Assembly (NCBI GenBank): GCA_934636105.1
Contig: CAKTZR010000018.1
Span: forward strand, 1-64,000
From: an uncultured Clostridia bacterium
Lineage (GTDB): Bacteria > Bacillota > Clostridia > Christensenellales > Aristaeellaceae
DNA: 64,000 bases
Direction of reading: 5' to 3'
The notes beneath the pieces are model-generated. The model did no database searches. It saw only the letters and a list, made by a program, of their open reading frames with translations, and had not been told where the DNA came from. A program made the position numbers and the translations under genes. How positions within the stretch are numbered: position 1 is the first letter of the stretch; each line of letters opens with the position of its first letter. Positions 61,004 to 64,000 of this stretch are shown here, piece after piece.

Positions 61004-62562
61004 AGGAGAGCTGGGGCAGGAGACGAGCCGTGCTGATCGTCGGCGCGCTGGGCTATGTGCTGCTGACCGCGCTTTGTTCGCAGATCGAGCAGACCGGCGC
61101 GACGGCATGGAGCACGACGCTCGTGCGCTTTGGCCTTGCGTTTCCGGTCGCGCTGGTTGTGCTGGCGCTTCTGCTGGAAAAGCTCATGCCCAAAATGGTC
61201 TGCGTCCCGCGCGGGGAGAAAAAGCCCTTTTGTACGCTTGGCGCGTTTGCACTGTTTTTGGCCTGCTATACGCCGATGCTGCTGATCGAATATCCCGGTT
61301 CGTTCCAATACGACGTGACCTATCAGGTGTACCAGATTGCAACAGGGCGGTATACGCAGTTTCATCCGTTGGCGCATACGCTGTTTCTCAAACTGTGTCT
61401 GGATGCGTATGCCGTGCTGCAATCGTTTGAAAAGTGCGCGCTGCTGCTCAGTGGGATTCAGATGCTGGTCGTTTCGATGTGCTTTGCGCTGACTGCCGCT
61501 TCGATTTCGCGCGCCTGCTCCCGCCGCGCCGCGCGTCTGGCGACGGCGTTCTTCGCGCTCTGCCCGTATCATTGGATTTTCGCCAGCAGCTTTGTCAAAG
61601 ATGTGATGTTTGGCGCGTTTTTCGCGCTGTTTGCGGCGTATATGCTGGAGTTTATCCATTCCGGCGGTCTGACGCGCGGACGTGCCGTGATGGCGGTTTT
61701 CGCGGGCCTGATGGCCTGTCTGCTGCGCAACAACATGATTTATGCAATGGCGGCTTGGGTCGCGCTGCTGCTGTTTTTCGGACGCAGAACGCGCCGCGCG
61801 GCCTGTCTGGCGCTGCTGGCGGCGGTGCTGGGCGTGGGCGTGAATCAGGGCTTGGCGGCGCTGATGCAGGCCGAAGGCGGCGACGCGAAGGAGATGCTCA
61901 GCGTGCCGATTCAGCAGCTCTGCCGCGCCTATCAGCTCGCGCCAGAGTGCTTCACCGAGTCGGACAGGGTGGAAATGGATGTTTTTTTCGAGGATCAGGC
62001 GTATACGCGCTATGATCCGACGCTTTCCGATCCGGCGAAGAACAAGTTTGCGACGGATGTTTTTCTGGAGGACAAAGCGGCGTTTTTTGCGCTCTGGAAG
62101 CGGATCGGCGCGCAGTGCCCGCAGATTTATCTGGACGCGTTTTTGAACACTGCGCTGCCGTTTTTGTATCCCTATCAGCGCTATCAGGGCACCGCGCCGT
62201 ATATCGAAACCGGGGTGCAGAAAGGCGCGCTGACCATGCCTTTCGGCGCGCCGGACATTGTGCAGCCGGGGCGCTTTGAAGCCCTTCGGACGTGGCTGGA
62301 CGCAAACGTTTGGGCGACCGGCGCGCGGGATATTCCGGTGCTTCGCTGGGTGTTCAATGCGGGCGTTGTCATATGGCTGATGCTGCTGTCGGTGCTTTTT
62401 GCGATGCGCCGGGGCGATTGGGCGCGCTTTGCGGTGCTGCTTCTGCCGGTTTTGCTTTGGGGAACGTATCTGCTCGGCCCGGTGATGCAGGGGCGCTATC
62501 TCTATCCGTTTGTGTGCCTGCTGCCGCTGCTTTTGGCTGTGCCTGCAAATACGAAAAGATGA
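60991..62562 (+). CDS. Polytopic membrane protein, DUF6020-like (paralogue 3)
   Basis: This 523-residue multi-helix protein carries the family motifs EYPGSFQYDVTYQ, QFHPLAHTLFLKL, SFVKDVMFG and CLLRNNMIYAM. It is closest to the following gene (QFHPLAHTLFL, LLRNNMIYAM) and more distant from the minus-strand pair at 51-55 kb. The start ATG at 60991 lies inside the preceding methyltransferase gene; an in-frame TTG upstream is less likely. Function unknown; see the other paralogues. Confidence 0.8.
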   Translation: MQSVKESWGRRRAVLIVGALGYVLLTALCSQIEQTGATAWSTTLVRFGLAFPVALVVLALLLEKLMPKMVCVPRGEKKPFCTLGAFALFLACYTPMLLIEYPGSFQYDVTYQVYQIATGRYTQFHPLAHTLFLKLCLDAYAVLQSFEKCALLLSGIQMLVVSMCFALTAASISRACSRRAARLATAFFALCPYHWIFASSFVKDVMFGAFFALFAAYMLEFIHSGGLTRGRAVMAVFAGLMACLLRNNMIYAMAAWVALLLFFGRRTRRAACLALLAAVLGVGVNQGLAALMQAEGGDAKEMLSVPIQQLCRAYQLAPECFTESDRVEMDVFFEDQAYTRYDPTLSDPAKNKFATDVFLEDKAAFFALWKRIGAQCPQIYLDAFLNTALPFLYPYQRYQGTAPYIETGVQKGALTMPFGAPDIVQPGRFEALRTWLDANVWATGARDIPVLRWVFNAGVVIWLMLLSVLFAMRRGDWARFAVLLLPVLLWGTYLLGPVMQGRYLYPFVCLLPLLLAVPANTKR

Positions 62563-62581
62563 GAAAAAGAGAGGTCAGCGC

Positions 62582-64000
62582 ATGACGGACATGCCGAAAA
62601 AAGAGAGAATAAGAAGGCTGCTTGTGCTGACGCTCGGCGCGGCGGTCTATGCGCTGCTGTTTGCGCTGGGGACGCAGATGGAGCGATACGGTGCGACGCA
62701 GCCCGGCCGGACGCTGGCGCGTTTTCTGCCTGCCTTTTGCGTGGCGTTTGCCGTGCTGGCGGCGCTGATGCGCTGCGCTCTGCCCAAGCGTTTAAGCCAA
62801 GCGGAGGAGCAGGCGAAGCCCTTTCGGACGTGGCTTGCGTTTCTGCTGATTTTTGCCTGCTATGTGCCGATTTTTCTGATTTATTATCCGGGAACGTTCG
62901 CGTATGATACGCAGGTGCAGGCGGAACAGGTGGTGAATCACGCCTATACGCAGTTTCATCCACTGGCGCACACGCTGTTTTTGGGCGCGTGCCTGTCGCT
63001 GTTCGGCAAACTGCAAACGCTGGAGCAGTGCGCGGCGGTATACAGTGTGCTTCAAATGGCGGTGATGGCCGGGTGCTTTGCGCTGGCCTGCGCGTCGCTG
63101 GCCCGAAGCTGTTCCCGCCGCGCGGCGCGGATTTGCACAGCGGCGTTCGCCATCTGGCCGTATCACATGATTTTTGCGAGCACCTGCACAAAGGACGTGT
63201 TGTTTTCCGGATTCCTGACGGTGTTTTTCGCGCTGACGCTGGAGTTTCAGCGCGCGGGAACGCTGACCCGGCCGCGACTGCTGGCGCTCATTGTCAGCGG
63301 CACGCTGGCCTGCCTGCTGCGCAACAACATGATTTACGCGATGCTGGTTTGGGCGGCGCTGCTGCTGATTTTCGGGAAGGGCGTTCGCAGAATCGCCTGC
63401 TATGCGCTGCTGGCCGCCGCGGTGAGCGTGGCCGCCAATCAGGGCTTGGCGATGGCGATGCAGGCCGAAAAGGGCAACATCCGCGAGATGTTTTCCGTGC
63501 CGATGCAGCAGCTTTCCCGTGCGCATCAACTTGCGCCGGAGGTTTTCACCGAGGAGGAGCAGCAGACGCTGGATGTGTATTTTCGCGACCGCGGCTATGA
63601 ACGCTATGATCCGACGCTGGCCGACCCGGTGAAGTGGTGCTTCAACAACGATGCGTTTGAAGCCGATCCCGCCGGGGCGGCGAAGCTGTGGCTTTCCATC
63701 GGGAAAAAGTGCCCGAACATTTATCTGGATGCGTTTCTGGATTTGATGCTTCCGTTTTTATATCCGACGACGACCTACCGGGTCACGCCGGAATACATCG
63801 ATTCCGGCTCGTATGGCGGGGTGCTGACCGCACTGTATACCCAGCCGCCGATTGTGCATCCCTCGCGCTTTGATTCGATCCGCGCATGGCTGGACGAGCA
63901 CATCTGGAAAACGGGCGCGGCGGAAATTCCGGCGCTTCGCTGGGTGTTGAACGCCGGGCTGGTCGTCTGGCTGATGGGGCTGTGCGTGCTTCGCACGATG
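62582..64000 (+). CDS. Polytopic membrane protein, DUF6020-like (paralogue 4), cut by window end
   Basis: The frame stays open from the ATG at 62582 to the window end (473 codons). It has the family motifs YYPGTFAYDTQVQ, QFHPLAHTLFLG, STCTKDVLFSG and CLLRNNMIYAML. It begins 19 bp after its paralogue, with GAGAGG upstream, so the two form an operon. The C-terminus lies outside the window. Confidence 0.82.
   Translation, partial: MTDMPKKERIRRLLVLTLGAAVYALLFALGTQMERYGATQPGRTLARFLPAFCVAFAVLAALMRCALPKRLSQAEEQAKPFRTWLAFLLIFACYVPIFLIYYPGTFAYDTQVQAEQVVNHAYTQFHPLAHTLFLGACLSLFGKLQTLEQCAAVYSVLQMAVMAGCFALACASLARSCSRRAARICTAAFAIWPYHMIFASTCTKDVLFSGFLTVFFALTLEFQRAGTLTRPRLLALIVSGTLACLLRNNMIYAMLVWAALLLIFGKGVRRIACYALLAAAVSVAANQGLAMAMQAEKGNIREMFSVPMQQLSRAHQLAPEVFTEEEQQTLDVYFRDRGYERYDPTLADPVKWCFNNDAFEADPAGAAKLWLSIGKKCPNIYLDAFLDLMLPFLYPTTTYRVTPEYIDSGSYGGVLTALYTQPPIVHPSRFDSIRAWLDEHIWKTGAAEIPALRWVLNAGLVVWLMGLCVLRTM

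Overview
The window looks like chromosomal DNA of a GC-rich anaerobic Clostridia (Bacillota), probably gut-associated. Evidence: strong AAGGAGG-type ribosome binding sites, the Bacillota-type GlgC/GlgD pair, an ATP-type PEP carboxykinase, Gram-positive secretion and lipoprotein signals, no outer-membrane genes, and two secreted reductases with covalent-FMN motifs of the kind used in Gram-positive extracellular electron transfer. No rRNA, tRNA, prophage or transposase gene was seen. Genus cannot be fixed from this sequence alone.

Layout. 1-1410: trailing part of a type I-C-like CRISPR array (21 complete repeats plus the end of one more, 21 spacers), with leader and cas genes outside the window. 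It ends inside a truncated minus-strand ORF that lies next to a frameshifted gene (1510-2206). 2.3-8.4 kb: two secreted FMN/FAD reductases with a TetR and a LysR regulator; a perfect 16-bp palindrome in the first reductase promoter is a likely TetR operator. 8.6-13.1 kb: pckA, a small heat-shock protein with a long leader, and a secreted alkylsulfatase. 13.3-21.0 kb: an oligopeptide ABC transporter operon and a C69 dipeptidase, which together form a peptide uptake and breakdown unit. 21.4-29.0 kb: a biotin-dependent carboxyltransferase, then a solute-binding protein and two hybrid histidine kinases, one carrying two solute-binding domains. 29.0-34.5 kb: a divergent locus with a G3E/UreG-like GTPase, a permease-less ABC ATPase and a cytosolic binding-protein homologue on one side, and a Crp/Fnr-type regulator with an NMT1/SsuA-type importer on the other. 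Both promoters carry a TTAG-N6-CTAA palindrome just after the -10 box. This is the best candidate for an undescribed system.

34.5-51 kb: a small acidic protein, a membrane-anchored surface protein, pepF, phosphoglucomutase, a purine permease, an orphan DNA methyltransferase, then a tight run of a duplicated-domain protein, trmD, a Tet(M)-like GTPase, a MocR regulator whose PLP lysine is arginine, and a lipoprotein; then a YtrA-type regulator with its ABC exporter. 51-64 kb: four large membrane proteins of one family (apparently DUF6020) in two pairs flank a glgC-glgD-glgA operon, an RsuA-type pseudouridine synthase and an RsmC-like methyltransferase. GlgA carries a 129-residue tail of five 26-residue basic/acidic repeats. 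The phosphoglucomutase at 38.6 kb would supply glucose-1-phosphate to the glycogen genes.

Two dispersed palindromic repeat families fill many intergenic gaps. Family R1 has 11 units at 7 loci, four of them inverted pairs resembling miniature elements. Family R2 has three copies of about 60 bp, one of which encodes the C-terminus of a membrane protein. Many long ORFs antisense to real genes are GC-driven shadows and are omitted.
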